Origin: Chitinophagales bacterium
Lineage (GTDB): Bacteria > Bacteroidota > Bacteroidia > Chitinophagales > Chitinophagaceae
Direction: 5' to 3'
DNA length: 64,000 bases
Assembly (NCBI GenBank): GCA_017303835.1
Contig: JAFLBI010000001.1
Span: 744,001-808,000 of the forward strand
Below are positions 18,797 to 29,400 of this stretch, in pieces (the stretch's first letter is position 1; each line of letters starts with the position of its first letter). Made by a program: the position numbers and the translations under genes. Under the pieces are notes generated by a model. It made no database searches, had not been told where the DNA came from, and saw nothing but the letters and a program-made list of their open reading frames with translations.

Positions 18797-20059
18797 CTAG
18801 TCTCGCTGATATGTGTAGACAAAGTTTTTCAGGTTAGGCGAGTGCTTTTTAACACGTTTTAAGGCTTGCTGGTAGACCGCTTTGCCCAGATCGCGCATAA
18901 AAGGAAAGCCGATTTTGTCATAGTCATAGTGATCATCATTGAATATACCATCACTATTACAATATACAGTTGCACTTAAGATAAACTCGATATTGTTTTG
19001 AAAATCAGCGAAATAAGCAATATCAGTCAGATAGCCATAAGCATCACCTACCTTGTTGAAAATGCGGATATGCTGCTGAATTGGACTTTGCTTTTCTGAG
19101 CCATAATACAGAAACTTCACATAGCTTGGCCAATATTCATTGGCAGGATATTCCGGGTATTTACTTTCACCGGGATAGCTGCTCATCCACCTGCGAAGGA
19201 ATTCGAGGTCGGTTTGCGTGAGTTTGAATCGTTGTTTAGCTGAAACAGATTCCGGAAACATCACCGCTTTCAGCATATTGTGCAGGTCCTGCAGGTAAAC
19301 CCGATTCTTCTCGGAAAAATTAAAAGGCTCATTGATCAGCTTGCTGCCCCGCATATAACCCTCGCCCTGAAACACATTCAAGTTAGGTAAGGCATTGGTA
19401 TTATTCTGAGCGGGTTGTTCGTAAATCGTTTTACCGGTGGAATCGATAAAACGAATCGGATTGGTTTGTCGGTTCTGCTGATCTGTAAGCGATACACTCA
19501 AACGATGACGAATCACTGCATCTGGATAACCTTTTTCTTTTAGCTTACGCTGGATATATTCCTGACCAAGGAATTCATATAAACGATTATAGGCATCGTT
19601 ATCGCTCACTAGAAAAATCTGTTTGATATAATGCGCTATCGTTGGTCTGCCATCGCCAGCAAGTGGATGATGGTACACATGATCCTGCTTCGCAGTGGCC
19701 GAATTGGTGAGCATCGTGGTATGCATATCCAAGCCAGGAATATTCAACTCATTCAATTTCTCCAATGCCAGAAAAGCAATGGGCATTTTGACCGTGCTGG
19801 CCGGATAGAAATAAGCACCGGGTTGCAGATTCAACGAATGATCAGTAAAACTAGGCTTATTGCGTTTATTACGGTTGATCTCTGTATAGACAATCTGTAC
19901 GTTCCAATCGTTGCGATGCTGCATGATATCCGCAAAAGCGGGATGGCTGCGCAGGATAGATTCCAGCAAAGTATCTTGCTTAGGCCGCTTTAAAGCAGAT
20001 GGCTGAGCCTGCAGACAAAGACTGCACAAGAGTATCACCGATAGTTGTAGATAACGCAT
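18797..20059 (-). CDS. Exported serine hydrolase with class A beta-lactamase fold
   Basis: A 420-residue periplasmic protein with signal peptide MRYLQLSVILLCSLCLQAQ. Class A beta-lactamase/transpeptidase motifs are all visible: nucleophile S-x-x-K in PASTVKMP (about residue 90), SDN in VSDNDAYNRL (about 165) and a KTG-like KVGDAYG (about 330). The sequence between them is longer than in true beta-lactamases and the omega-loop ExxLN is not evident, so a peptidoglycan D,D-peptidase or esterase role is as likely as drug hydrolysis. The ATG at 20059 is preferred over 20089 because it starts the signal peptide. Confidence 0.8.
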   Translation of the reverse strand: MRYLQLSVILLCSLCLQAQPSALKRPKQDTLLESILRSHPAFADIMQHRNDWNVQIVYTEINRNKRNKPSFTDHSLNLQPGAYFYPASTVKMPIAFLALEKLNELNIPGLDMHTTMLTNSATAKQDHVYHHPLAGDGRPTIAHYIKQIFLVSDNDAYNRLYEFLGQEYIQRKLKEKGYPDAVIRHRLSVSLTDQQNRQTNPIRFIDSTGKTIYEQPAQNNTNALPNLNVFQGEGYMRGSKLINEPFNFSEKNRVYLQDLHNMLKAVMFPESVSAKQRFKLTQTDLEFLRRWMSSYPGESKYPEYPANEYWPSYVKFLYYGSEKQSPIQQHIRIFNKVGDAYGYLTDIAYFADFQNNIEFILSATVYCNSDGIFNDDHYDYDKIGFPFMRDLGKAVYQQALKRVKKHSPNLKNFVYTYQRD

Positions 20060-20198
20060 ACTCAAATATACCGCTAAGCCCTCTTGCATCTTACAGCGCC
20101 TTATTTTTATTTAGCTTTGACCAAACGGTTGCAAAGTCTGGGTTACATGTATTACTCATGACTTTTCACTTTTCACTTTTGACTTTTAACTTAACTCC

Positions 20199-21626
20199 AT
20201 GCCCCACGAAGCGATATCGGTTTTCGACATGTTTAAAATAGGTGTTGGTCCTTCAAGTTCCCATACTTTGGGTCCTTGGAGAGCTGCGCAACGTTTTGTA
20301 CAATCCCTACAAGCGAATGATCAATTATCATTGGTGACAGGCGTGCAAGTTTTGCTCTACGGTTCTTTGGCTAAAACAGGCAAGGGACACGGAACGGATG
20401 TTGCAGTGATTCTCGGTCTTGCCGGCGCTGATCCTGTGACCATTCCGGTGGAAGATATCAACCCAACCATTGCCCGTATCAACGAAACAGGTTTTATTGC
20501 TTTGGGAGGTGAACAAGGCATTGCTTTTCAGCCATTGACCGATGTGGTTTTCCTCGTGAATGAAACCCTGCCTTTTCATCCCAATGGTATGAGCTTTCTC
20601 GCAACACTCAGTAATGGTGAAAACATCAGTCAGACCTGGTATTCTATTGGTGGAGGATTTGTTGTACAAGAAGGAGAGGGGGCTGCGCAGAAATCAAATG
20701 TAGAACTTCCTTTTCCTATTAATACTGCTGATGATCTACTGCACTGGTGTATGAAAACCGGTATGCATGTGTACGAAGTAGTCTTAGAAAATGAACATGC
20801 ATGGCGCGATGAAGCAGCAACAAAAGCTGGTGTCCTAAATATCTGGCATACTATGCGCGATTGTATGTATCGCGGTTGTCATACACAAGGTGAATTACCC
20901 GGCGGACTCAAAGTGAAACGCCGCGCATTTGACCTGAATAAGAAAATGCTAGCAGGTAAATCCTATACCGATTACAATAGTTGGTTACAAGCCATACAAA
21001 GTGGCGGACAAAACTTTCAATACATTCTTGATTGGGTGAGTTGTTTTGCCCTTGCGGTGAATGAAGAGAATGCTTCTTTTGGCAGGGTAGTAACCGCACC
21101 TACCAATGGAGCTGCTGGTGTGATTCCAGCTGTGTTGATGTATTATGTTGCATTCAGTGGCGGCAGTGATGAACAAAAAATCATGCAATTCCTACTAACA
21201 GCTTCTGAAATTGGCAGCATCTTTAAAAAAGGTGCCACCATTTCTGCAGCAATGGGTGGCTGTCAGGCAGAAATTGGTGTTTCCTCTGCGATGGCTGCTG
21301 CGGCATTAACGGAAGCACTCGGTGGTACGCAAAGACAAACCCTAATGGCTGCAGAAATTGCCATGGAACATCATTTGGGTTTAACTTGTGATCCCATTGG
21401 CGGATTGGTACAGATTCCTTGCATTGAAAGAAATACGATGGGTGCGATTAAAGCCATTACTGCTTCGCAGTTGGCATTGCAGAGTACGCCTGATTTTGCT
21501 GTGGTGAGTTTAGACAAAGTGATCGCCACCATGTGGAACACGGCACTTGATATGAGCAGCAAATACAAAGAAACCGCCGACGGTGGTTTAGCTGTACATA
21601 TCCCAATCTCTTTACCGGAATGTTAG
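20199..21626 (+). CDS. sdaA: L-serine ammonia-lyase, iron-sulfur type
   Basis: A 475-residue single-chain enzyme that converts L-serine to pyruvate and ammonia. The N-terminal beta domain starts with [20 protein letters not shown]; the C-terminal alpha domain has [13 protein letters not shown] and the Cys residues that bind the 4Fe-4S cluster (GGCQAEIG about 361, GLTCDPIGG about 402, IPCIERN about 413). The cluster is oxygen-sensitive in known members. A perfect -7 element (TAGCTTTG) lies at 20112-20119, followed by a low-complexity ACTTTTC-type stretch directly before the ATG. Confidence 0.95.
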   Translation: MPHEAISVFDMFKIGVGPSSSHTLGPWRAAQRFVQSLQANDQLSLVTGVQVLLYGSLAKTGKGHGTDVAVILGLAGADPVTIPVEDINPTIARINETGFIALGGEQGIAFQPLTDVVFLVNETLPFHPNGMSFLATLSNGENISQTWYSIGGGFVVQEGEGAAQKSNVELPFPINTADDLLHWCMKTGMHVYEVVLENEHAWRDEAATKAGVLNIWHTMRDCMYRGCHTQGELPGGLKVKRRAFDLNKKMLAGKSYTDYNSWLQAIQSGGQNFQYILDWVSCFALAVNEENASFGRVVTAPTNGAAGVIPAVLMYYVAFSGGSDEQKIMQFLLTASEIGSIFKKGATISAAMGGCQAEIGVSSAMAAAALTEALGGTQRQTLMAAEIAMEHHLGLTCDPIGGLVQIPCIERNTMGAIKAITASQLALQSTPDFAVVSLDKVIATMWNTALDMSSKYKETADGGLAVHIPISLPEC

Positions 21627-22157
21627 GTGAGGCCTTAGGGTACTGGTCATTAGTCTTTTGGAGATAATCATTAAACCGCAAAGTCGCCATGACGCGAAGC
21701 GGCGCGAGGAATACTTATTTGATATTTGTGATTTGAAATTGCTTAAAGCTTAAGGCATAAACCCAAACGCTTTTCAGCTTTCGTTTCTCTAGTCTCGATT
21801 CTCGTATTTTGATCCTTAACCGCAGAGAACAAGAGTTAACAGCGTTCTCGCAGAGGAATATTCATCATTGCGCGCTATGTCAACTTTACGGGTCTTGCGT
21901 GAAAAAGAAATCTAATATTATTAGAGCATTTAGAATTTTTTGCAGTTGTGTTTGCTCTCCAGTCAAGGGGAGCTGTCACCTGCGGTGACTGAGGGGTATT
22001 TGCACCACCCCGTCATGTGTTGCTCACATGCCACCCCTCCTTATCAAAGAGGGGATATATTTTACATTGATATTTTATTGAAAACAATCAGAAACGATAC
22101 GACCTAGCCAAAAATTACCAACCAGTAACTACTAACTATTAACCAGCAACCATTCGC
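21627..22157. other. Gene-free stretch with interspersed repeats
   Basis: No supported gene in 531 bases between the convergent ends of sdaA and mqnE. It holds two degenerate copies of the AACCGCAAAG repeat (about 21,673-21,709 and 21,816-21,856), one full 108-bp palindromic repeat (21,951-22,058) and a low-complexity ACTAACTATTAACCAG-like stretch (about 22,110-22,150). Confidence 0.75.
21951..22058. repeat. 108-bp palindromic interspersed repeat, copy 1
   Basis: It aligns without length difference to 35,935-36,042, with roughly a dozen mismatches. It contains three nested hairpins, including GTCACC-NNN-GGTGAC and a CATGTG-type arm pair. It lies between two convergent gene ends. Confidence 0.85.
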
Positions 22158-23351
22158 TTAATTCATATTCGGATCTGCTTCTAAGACTGCCAAATCCACG
22201 TTGCTGTAGTCTTTGACCACATTGTACAATGTATCACGCTCAATCGGCTGGCGTTTTACCTGCTTAATCAGGTTCACCAATTGAGCCGTACTCATGCTTG
22301 GGTTTTGTTCTTCGCTGCCGGCCATTGAGTAGATCTTGGTAGAATCATCAATGGTGCCGTCAATATCATTCACACCAAAACTGAGTGTGAGCTGGGCATT
22401 TTGTCGGCCCAACATTGGCCAATAAGCTTTCAGGTGCGGGAAATTATCCATATACAAACGAGCAATGGCATAGACTTTCATGTCTTCAATCACAGAAGTC
22501 TCAGCCACATGACTCATTTCATTATCATGATTACGGAACTTGAGCGGAATAAACGTATTGAATCCACCAGTTTCATCCTGCATCTTGCGCAGTTTTTCCA
22601 TGTGATCTACACGATGCCAGTATTCCTCAACATGACCGTATAACATCGTGGCATTGCTATGCATGCCCAATTGATGCGCTGCTTTGTGAATCGCCAACCA
22701 ACCATCACCATCTACTTTATCGGCGCAAATCTGCTCACGCACTTCAGGGTGGAAGATTTCAGCACCACCGCCGGGCAATGAATCCAAGCCGGCTTCATGC
22801 AACTGACGCATACCGTCTTCTACACTCAGTTTGGCTTTGCGGAACATATAATCCAGTTCCACCGCTGTAAAACCTTTGATGTGCAAATCAGGTCTGTGTG
22901 CTTTGATAGAACGCAGCAAGTCTTTGAAGAATTCCATATCCATCTTTGGATGCACACCACCCACAATATGCACTTCGGTAATGGGTTTGCCATCATAGGC
23001 TTTTACCATGTGCATCATCTGCTCAATGCTCAGTTCCCAACCTTCTTCGCGGTGGGCATAGAGGCGAGAATAAGAACAGAATTTGCATGAGTACACGCAC
23101 ACATTTGTAGGCTCAATATGGAAGTTCCTGTTGAAATAGGTTTTGTGACCATGCTTTTGCTCACGCACCCAGTTAGCCAGGGTGCCTACAAAAGGCAGGG
23201 ATGCTCGCACAAACAAGTCAACGCCATCTTCAAAACTGAGGCGTTCCTTGTTCAAAATCTTTTCGCCAATGCGCTTAAGATCGGGTTCTTTGGTGGCTGC
23301 TACTAGCTGAAATGGATCGGAGAGTAACTGAGTAGATAATGCGTTCATCAT
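22158..23351 (-). CDS. mqnE: Aminofutalosine synthase (radical SAM)
   Basis: A 397-residue radical SAM enzyme of the futalosine route to menaquinone; it joins 3-(1-carboxyvinyloxy)benzoate to adenosine. The cluster-binding CxxxCxxC is in CVYSCKFCSYS (about 85-95). Family blocks HIVGGVHP, GGGAEIFHPEVREQIC and HSNATMLYGH favour MqnE over its paralogue MqnC. A -7-like TAGTTTTG on the minus strand (23,363-23,356) lies only four bases before the first ATG, so the mRNA may be leaderless. The other menaquinone genes are outside the window. Confidence 0.9.
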   Translation of the reverse strand: MMNALSTQLLSDPFQLVAATKEPDLKRIGEKILNKERLSFEDGVDLFVRASLPFVGTLANWVREQKHGHKTYFNRNFHIEPTNVCVYSCKFCSYSRLYAHREEGWELSIEQMMHMVKAYDGKPITEVHIVGGVHPKMDMEFFKDLLRSIKAHRPDLHIKGFTAVELDYMFRKAKLSVEDGMRQLHEAGLDSLPGGGAEIFHPEVREQICADKVDGDGWLAIHKAAHQLGMHSNATMLYGHVEEYWHRVDHMEKLRKMQDETGGFNTFIPLKFRNHDNEMSHVAETSVIEDMKVYAIARLYMDNFPHLKAYWPMLGRQNAQLTLSFGVNDIDGTIDDSTKIYSMAGSEEQNPSMSTAQLVNLIKQVKRQPIERDTLYNVVKDYSNVDLAVLEADPNMN

Positions 23352-23473
23352 GCCGCAAAACTAACTGAAACCCTGCACTAAAAAATGAGATAAATCAGTT
23401 CTTTCGTCCTTCGAAAAATTGCGGTATCCACTGTTCAATCAAACAGTTATACAGGGGAAAAATCTTCCACAAA

Positions 23474-24739
23474 TTAGCTCAGTAAAATACCGGCAATGCT
23501 GGCAGATAAGTAAGAAGCTAGGGTACCACACAACAAAGCTTTCAGGCCCAATCTGGCCAGATCTGCTCTTCGGGTGGGTGCCAGTTCTCCGATACCACCA
23601 ATCTGCATGCCCACACTACTGAAATTGGCAAAGCCACAGATAGCGATTGACACAATCAACAGGCCTTTCTCGGTTACGATGGGTACAGATTTATTGGCCA
23701 GGTTCTGGAAAGCCACAAATTCGTTGATGGTGAGTTTTTGTCCCAACAATGTAGCCACATTGTTTACATCGCTAGCAGGGACGCCCATTGACCAAGCGAT
23801 GGGATAGAAGAGCTTACCAAATATCCAGTTGAGGCTGAGGTTAAAGTTGGGATCGAAAATATGGCCAATGCGCATCAGGCTCCAGTCAATCATCGCAATC
23901 AAAGCAATGAAACCGATCAGCATGGCAATCACATTCATGGCAATTTTGAAACCATCACCAGCACCGTGTGAAATAGCATCAACCACATTGGTATAATGAC
24001 TTTTCACTTCCAGTTTCACCGTGCCCATGGTCTGGCTTTCTTCTGTTTCCGGGAATACGATCTTGGAAATCACCAAAGCACCGGGTGCAGCCATTAAACT
24101 GGCAGCAATTAGTTTGGGCGCCAGATCATAACCGGCTTGTGCGCCCATATTCACATATACCACCAAGATACCACCTGCGATACAAGCCAAGCTACCACTC
24201 ATGCTGGCGAGTAGCTCGCTTTTGGTCATACCGGCTAAGTAAGGACGAATCATTACCTGTGCTTCTACCTGACCCACAAATGCAGATGCAACATTGCTCA
24301 GGGCTTCGGCACCGCTCACGCGCATCACATAGTTCATGGCTTTAGCAATCACAGCTACAACACGCTGCATAATGCCTACATGGTAGAGAATAGCAACAAG
24401 CACGCAAACCAAGATGATGGTGGCAGTTACGTTGAAGGCAAACACAAAGCCGCCGTTCACATAGTTGCCGATGGTGCCATCCATTTGCTGTACACCCAAT
24501 CCGCCATAGACAAAAGACGCACCCTGACGAGCAAAAGCTTCAATCTTTTCCATGCCATGGCCCAGTTTCTGGAAGAAGGCCGTTACCGGCGGCACTTTCA
24601 GTACGAGTACAGCAATAAAGGTTTGTAAGAGAATGCCGCTGATTACGAGACGAACATTGATACGTTTCTTGTTATTGGAAAAAGCAAATGCAATCGCGAG
24701 GATTAGCAATACACCGAGTATGCCCTGAAATCTTTCCAT
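23474..24739 (-). CDS. Concentrative nucleoside transporter (NupC/CNT family)
   Basis: A 421-residue inner-membrane protein with about ten hydrophobic segments, importing nucleosides with H+ or Na+. Conserved CNT blocks are visible: GVQQMDGTIGNYVNGGFVFAF-type region (about 75), SNVASAFVGQVEAQVMIRPY (about 155), a GAGDG motif (about 245) and the C-terminal ICGFANFSSVGMQIGG (about 375). The start is the ATG at 24739 (MERFQGILG); the longer ORF begins with a TTG. It lies downstream of trxA, but a terminator separates them. It probably works with cytidine deaminase in salvage, though not linked to it. Confidence 0.9.
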   Translation of the reverse strand: MERFQGILGVLLILAIAFAFSNNKKRINVRLVISGILLQTFIAVLVLKVPPVTAFFQKLGHGMEKIEAFARQGASFVYGGLGVQQMDGTIGNYVNGGFVFAFNVTATIILVCVLVAILYHVGIMQRVVAVIAKAMNYVMRVSGAEALSNVASAFVGQVEAQVMIRPYLAGMTKSELLASMSGSLACIAGGILVVYVNMGAQAGYDLAPKLIAASLMAAPGALVISKIVFPETEESQTMGTVKLEVKSHYTNVVDAISHGAGDGFKIAMNVIAMLIGFIALIAMIDWSLMRIGHIFDPNFNLSLNWIFGKLFYPIAWSMGVPASDVNNVATLLGQKLTINEFVAFQNLANKSVPIVTEKGLLIVSIAICGFANFSSVGMQIGGIGELAPTRRADLARLGLKALLCGTLASYLSASIAGILLS

Positions 24740-24801
24740 GAGTAGGGTTAGCAAGTTGGTTTGAGCCGGTAAGTTAAAAGAAAAACTAATTGGGCATACA
24801 G

Positions 24802-24841
24802 AAAAAATCCCCGCAGTCCCGATACTTCGGGATGCGGGGAT
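24802..24841 (-). terminator. Rho-independent terminator of trxA
   Basis: On the minus strand, a GC-rich stem (ATCCCCGCA with TGCGGGGAT, with a second inner stem CCCGAAG/CTTCGGG-like) is followed by TTTTTT, 21 bases after the trxA stop codon. Confidence 0.85.
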
Positions 24842-24862
24842 ACTAACCCATCCACAGGTTAA

Positions 24863-25180
24863 TTAGATATGCGCCTGGATCTTCTTCTCCAACACGCTCT
24901 TAGGTACGGCACCAATTTGCTTGTCAACTACCTGACCATTCTTGATGAAGAGGATGGCAGGGATAGAAGTGATACCGAAGTTCACGCTTACATTGGGGTT
25001 GTGGTCTACATTGAGCTTGCCCACATTTACCTTACCGGCATATTCTTTAGACAATTCTTCAATAACGGGGCCGATAGCGCGGCAGGGGCCACACCATTCT
25101 GCCCAGAAATCTACTACGGTTAATTTATCGCTTGCCAGCACATCTGTCTGGAAATTGGCATCTGTAAATTCTAAAGCCAT
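24863..25180 (-). CDS. trxA: Thioredoxin
   Basis: A 105-residue cytoplasmic thioredoxin with the redox-active WCGPC motif (residues about 30-34) in [10 protein letters not shown], the conserved Asp in VVDFWAEW and the cis-Pro in TSIPAILF. It reduces protein disulfides using thioredoxin reductase (not in the window). The start is the ATG at 25180 ([10 protein letters not shown]), not the upstream ATG at 25222. A perfect -7 element TATATTTG lies on the minus strand at 25,237-25,230. Confidence 0.95.
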   Translation of the reverse strand: MALEFTDANFQTDVLASDKLTVVDFWAEWCGPCRAIGPVIEELSKEYAGKVNVGKLNVDHNPNVSVNFGITSIPAILFIKNGQVVDKQIGAVPKSVLEKKIQAHI

Positions 25181-25390
25181 GATTGTATTGTTTATTTGTT
25201 TGAAATCTTGTTTTGTAAACAAGGGATGTCAAATATAGTTCCAGCTGGGAATTTGTGCTTTTTTGACTTATCCACGCCTGTGATTATGCCAAAACAGGCT
25301 GACAGAAGGGCGTTAAGTTATTGGGGATTTGCTATTTGAGATTTGAAATTAAGCTTATTACGTATTTATTTGGGCTTTTTCTTCAGCGTT

Positions 25391-25462
25391 TTTAACCGCA
25401 AAGTCCCGCCTACGCTAAAGCTTCTGCGGGCAAGCGCTAGGACGCTATACAACGCTAAGACC
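25391..25462. repeat. AACCGCAAAG interspersed repeat with a nested insert
   Basis: It starts TTTAACCGCAAAG and ends CGCTATACAACGCTAAGACC, as the copy at 25,961-26,002 does, but about 30 bases including an inverted pair CCCGC...GCGGG are inserted in the middle. It overlaps the last eight bases of the DUF1801 gene. Confidence 0.75.
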
Positions 25463-25850
25463 TTTTGCCTTTAGACTTTTTGCTTTTCACTTTTGCCTTA
25501 TTACTTACAACCCTGTGTTTCACGATTGCTTCTACCAAATCCACCGGAATAGGCTGGTCAAGCGGAAATTGTATCGCGCCTTTGGAATAAGCATAACCGA
25601 GTTGAATGATCTTTTTCTCAAATGCTTTGACACCTTCACCTGTTGGATAGAAGCCGATATGTTTGGCATGAACCCCAAAATAGACCAGCGGTCCGTTGAG
25701 TTTGTAAGCAGGCATTCCATAGCTGATGGATTCTATGGCTTCGGGTGCATGGGTTTTGATACAAGCACGTAGTGTTTTCAGTTGTTGTTGTATTGGCTTG
25801 GGATAGCGTTTGATGAATTCATCCACAGATCCGGCGAAGTCTTTGTACAT
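25455..25850 (-). CDS. DUF1801 (YdhG-like) small protein
   Basis: A 131-residue cytoplasmic protein of the DUF1801/YdhG fold, with conserved blocks SVDEFIKRYP, ESISYGMPAYKLNG and VYFGVHAKHIGFYPTG. Some relatives are studied as iron-chaperone (frataxin-like) proteins, but the role is not established. The last 15 or so residues (KAKVKSKKSKGKR) are very Lys/Ser-rich and encoded by a CTTTT-type low-complexity stretch that runs into an interspersed repeat, so the C-terminus may have been extended by repeat sequence. Confidence 0.85.
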   Translation of the reverse strand: MYKDFAGSVDEFIKRYPKPIQQQLKTLRACIKTHAPEAIESISYGMPAYKLNGPLVYFGVHAKHIGFYPTGEGVKAFEKKIIQLGYAYSKGAIQFPLDQPIPVDLVEAIVKHRVVSNKAKVKSKKSKGKRS

Positions 25851-25960
25851 GTCTAAGGGTTATGCCTCAAGTTAAATATTTTGGGCTAAAGGCATCATGC
25901 TGAGTGCTCAATGCATGATGATTGCTTTTAGCCTTAAGCATTCAGCTATTTATTAGAAGG

Positions 25961-26002
25961 TTTAACCGCAAAGGCGCTAAGACGCTATGCAACGCAAAGA
26001 CC
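25961..26002. repeat. AACCGCAAAG interspersed repeat, short form
   Basis: A 42-base compact copy beginning TTTAACCGCAAAGGCGCTAA. It shares both ends with the longer copy at 25,391-25,462 and lies between two minus-strand genes. Confidence 0.75.
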
Positions 26003-26061
26003 AGTTTTTGCCTTTTGAATTTTTATGTAATCAAAGATTTTTTCAACTAAGATTTCATCAA

Positions 26062-26457
26062 TCAAACAGACGACTTCTCCTTACTCCGCTTAATTAAATA
26101 CCCAATATACGCTCCACCAACTGGTGGTATAGCAAAGAATAAATACATGGCTAATTCAAAGGGTAGGAGATTGTGACTACCGCGATAGACCGTGGCCTCA
26201 TACGCAGTGATGAGAAAGAAATAACTCACCAACAAAATACCGATTAACCAAGGCTTGAGTTGCAAGACATATCCCAAGACAACACCGGCTATTAAATACA
26301 CTAGCATCATGGGCTTGGTATAATTATTCCTTACAATTTTGGAATAATAGTATTCGCCTTCTTCTGGAAAAGCAAAGCCATTGATTTGTACGGCCAATAA
26401 AATAAGTGCGATGCCCACAAAGACAGTAAGCACAGATTGCAGTAATAGGGATTTCAT
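26062..26457 (-). CDS. Small four-helix membrane protein, unknown function
   Basis: A 131-residue protein with four predicted membrane helices (about 8-28, 48-66, 72-90, 102-122). There is a short polar loop after helix 1 (FPEEGEYYYSKIVRNNY) and a positively charged C-terminus (KRSKEKSS), which suggests a cytoplasmic tail. No family is recognised. It lies 23 bases downstream of dnaE on the same strand and may be co-transcribed with it. Confidence 0.65.
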   Translation of the reverse strand: MKSLLLQSVLTVFVGIALILLAVQINGFAFPEEGEYYYSKIVRNNYTKPMMLVYLIAGVVLGYVLQLKPWLIGILLVSYFFLITAYEATVYRGSHNLLPFELAMYLFFAIPPVGGAYIGYLIKRSKEKSSV

Positions 26458-26480
26458 ATCACTGGTTTTAAAAATTCATT

Positions 26481-29400
26481 TTATCCCATCAACCCCACGT
26501 GCACATCCAAGTCCGGATTATTGAGCAGGTAATTGGCTAGTTCATCATTCATGGTAAAACCCATTTCTGCCGTAAACATGGTCACTTTCAATTGCTCCTT
26601 GGGTTCCATAATATGAAAACGCAAAGCCGAACGCCCCGGATGCTTGCGCACATTGGTTTCCAGAAAATGCACTAACTCCGGATTTACCGCCGCAGGATGC
26701 ATGGTTAACTCAATATTGCGGGTGAGGTTTTGTTTGGCTGTTTCCAACAAATTGATGGAGGTTACTTTAAACTCATAGCTATCGCTGTTGTAGCGTTGCT
26801 TAAAGAATCCATTCACCAACAAGTTCATGCCTTTCTCTAAGTAGTTCTGAAACTTCACATAATCATCGCTCCACAACATGATCTCTGTCTTGCCGGTAAA
26901 ATCTTCAATCGTCAATGAACCAAAATTTCTACCCGTTTTGGTCACGCGGTGCTGGCCATCAATCACCAAACCCGCGATGCGCATATTTCTTCCTGCATTG
27001 GCAGCAGTAAGGGTAGTAGATTCTTTGATCTCATTGAAATCGCCCAGACTCATGATGCCGTAATACTTCAACTCAAACTTGAAATGGTCTAATGGGTGAC
27101 CACTCATGAACATACCAGTCACTTCTTTTTCATGCTCCAGCAACTCTGTGAGTGTCCAGGGTTCGCAAGGGCCAATCTTGGGTTTGGGCACTTCCATCGC
27201 AGCAGGCAAATCACCAAACAAAGTATTCGTCGTACCTGCAGTCAATTGTTGCTGACCTTGTCCGTATGCAATAATTCTTTCCAAACCATTGATGCGGTCG
27301 CCATCTGCAATATGGAAATACTGTGCACGGTGGAATTGCGGGAAGCAATCGAATGCACCGGAATAAGCCAGACTTTCCAATGATTTCTTATTCACGTTGC
27401 GTGAGATCACCCGTTGAATAAAATCAAACATATCCTGATACGCGCCATGTTTCAATCGTTCGTTGATGATCACTTCCACAGCAGATTCGCCAACACCTTT
27501 CAATCCACCCAAACCAAAACGGATTTCGCCTTTTTTGTTCACGGCAAAACCTTTGAGCGATTCATTGATATCAGGGCCCAGCACTTTAATACCCATGCGT
27601 TTACACTCTTCCATGAAGAAAGTGATCTTTTCAATACTGCCTGCATGGTTGAGTACCGCAGCCATGTATTCAGAAGGATAGTGGGCTTTGAGGTAAGCGG
27701 TCTGATACGCTACAAACGCATAACAGGTAGAGTGCGATTTGTTGAAAGCGTATTGGGCAAATGCTTCCCAGTCGGTCCAAATTTTTTCCAGCTTATCTTC
27801 AGGATGGCCTTTTGTTTTGGCACCGCTGATAAACTGTGCTTTCATTTTATCCAGCACGGCTTTCTGCTTTTTACCCATTGCTTTACGGAGTACGTCCGCA
27901 TCACCTTTGGAGAAGCCGGCCAGTTTTTGTGAGAGCAACATCACCTGCTCCTGATACACGGTAATACCGTAGGTATCGGATAAATATTCTTCCATATCGG
28001 GCAGGTCGTACACTATTTTTTCCCTGCCGTGTTTACGATCAATGAAGTTGGGGATATAAGCCAATGGGCCGGGACGATAGAGTGCGTTCATCGCAATCAG
28101 GTCGTCAAACTTATCGGGCTTGAGTTCGCGGAGGTATTTCTGCATACCCACACTTTCAAACTGGAAAGTACCATTGGTTTCGCCTTTCTGATAGAGATGA
28201 AAAGTTGTTTCATCATCCAATGGAATGGTATCCAGATCAATATCTACGCCATGGTTTTGTTTAATGAGCTCCAAAGCCGTTTTCAAAATGGAGAGGGTCT
28301 TCAAACCCAAGAAGTCCATTTTGATTACACCTGCTTCTTCAATAGTGCTGCCTTCAATCTGTGTAACCCAGAGATCAGAGTCTTTGGCTGTTGCAACCGG
28401 AATCAATTCTGTCAAGTCTCTTGGCGCGATGATGATACCCGCAGCGTGAATACCGGTATTGCGTACGCTACCTTCCAAACGTTCCGCTTCTTTCAATACC
28501 TGTGCACGAATATCATTACCATGATAGATTTCGCGCAGCTTCTTGATGTTCTCAATTTCATCAGGCCCGAAACCTTCTTTTTCTTCCAGCGATTTTTCGC
28601 CTTCTTTTTTGTTGAGTGGTGCAGTTAAGACACGACCCAAATCAGTTCCCGGTCTATCAGGTACCATCTTAGCGAGTGCATTGCTTTCTGCCAAAGGCAG
28701 ATCCAATACGCGGGCCACATCCTTAATACTCATTTTGGCGGCCATGGTACCATAGGTGATGATTTGCGCCACCTGCGATTTGCCGTATTTGTCCACCACA
28801 TAATCAATCACTTTCTGACGGCCTTCATCATCGAAGTCTGTATCGATATCCGGCATGCTCTTACGATCTGGGTTGAGGAAACGCTCGAATAGCAAATTGT
28901 ATTTAATGGGATCAATATTGGTGATGCCGATACAATAAGCCACCACCGAACCAGCAGCAGAACCACGGCCCGGACCAACGAATACGCCCAAATCGCGACC
29001 AGCTTTGATGAAATCACTCACGATGAGGAAGTAACCCGCAAAGCCCATGGTCTTGATAGTGAAGAGTTCGAAATCAATACGCTCTTGCACTTCACTCGTG
29101 ATCTCATGATAGCGTTGACGTGCACCTTCATAAGTAATATGCTTAAGGTATTCCCATTGATTCAGATTACTGTCTTCATGCACCTGAAAGGATTGCGGAA
29201 TAGGGAAGGCAGGCAGTAGAATATCTTTCTTCAGGTTCAGCACTTCCACTTTGTCAACAATGGCGTTAGTATTCTCAATCGCTTCAGGAATATCGCTGAA
29301 GAGTTGCTTCATTTCCTCCGTACTCTTGAAATAGAACTGGTCGTTGGGAAATTTGAAGCGACGGTTTTTTACGTGTGCATCATCGTTCACAAAATCATCA

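Noticed and set aside
18797..20059. Calling the serine hydrolase a beta-lactamase resistance gene
   Set aside because: Motifs of the fold are present but the omega-loop residues of true class A enzymes are not evident; activity cannot be claimed.
21627..26010. CRISPR array from the repeated sequences
   Set aside because: Copies are few, irregularly spaced and without uniform spacers; they behave as interspersed repeats.
28029..28628. A 199-residue open frame on the plus strand
   Set aside because: It lies entirely opposite dnaE and its sequence is the antisense of conserved polymerase blocks; no signal of its own.
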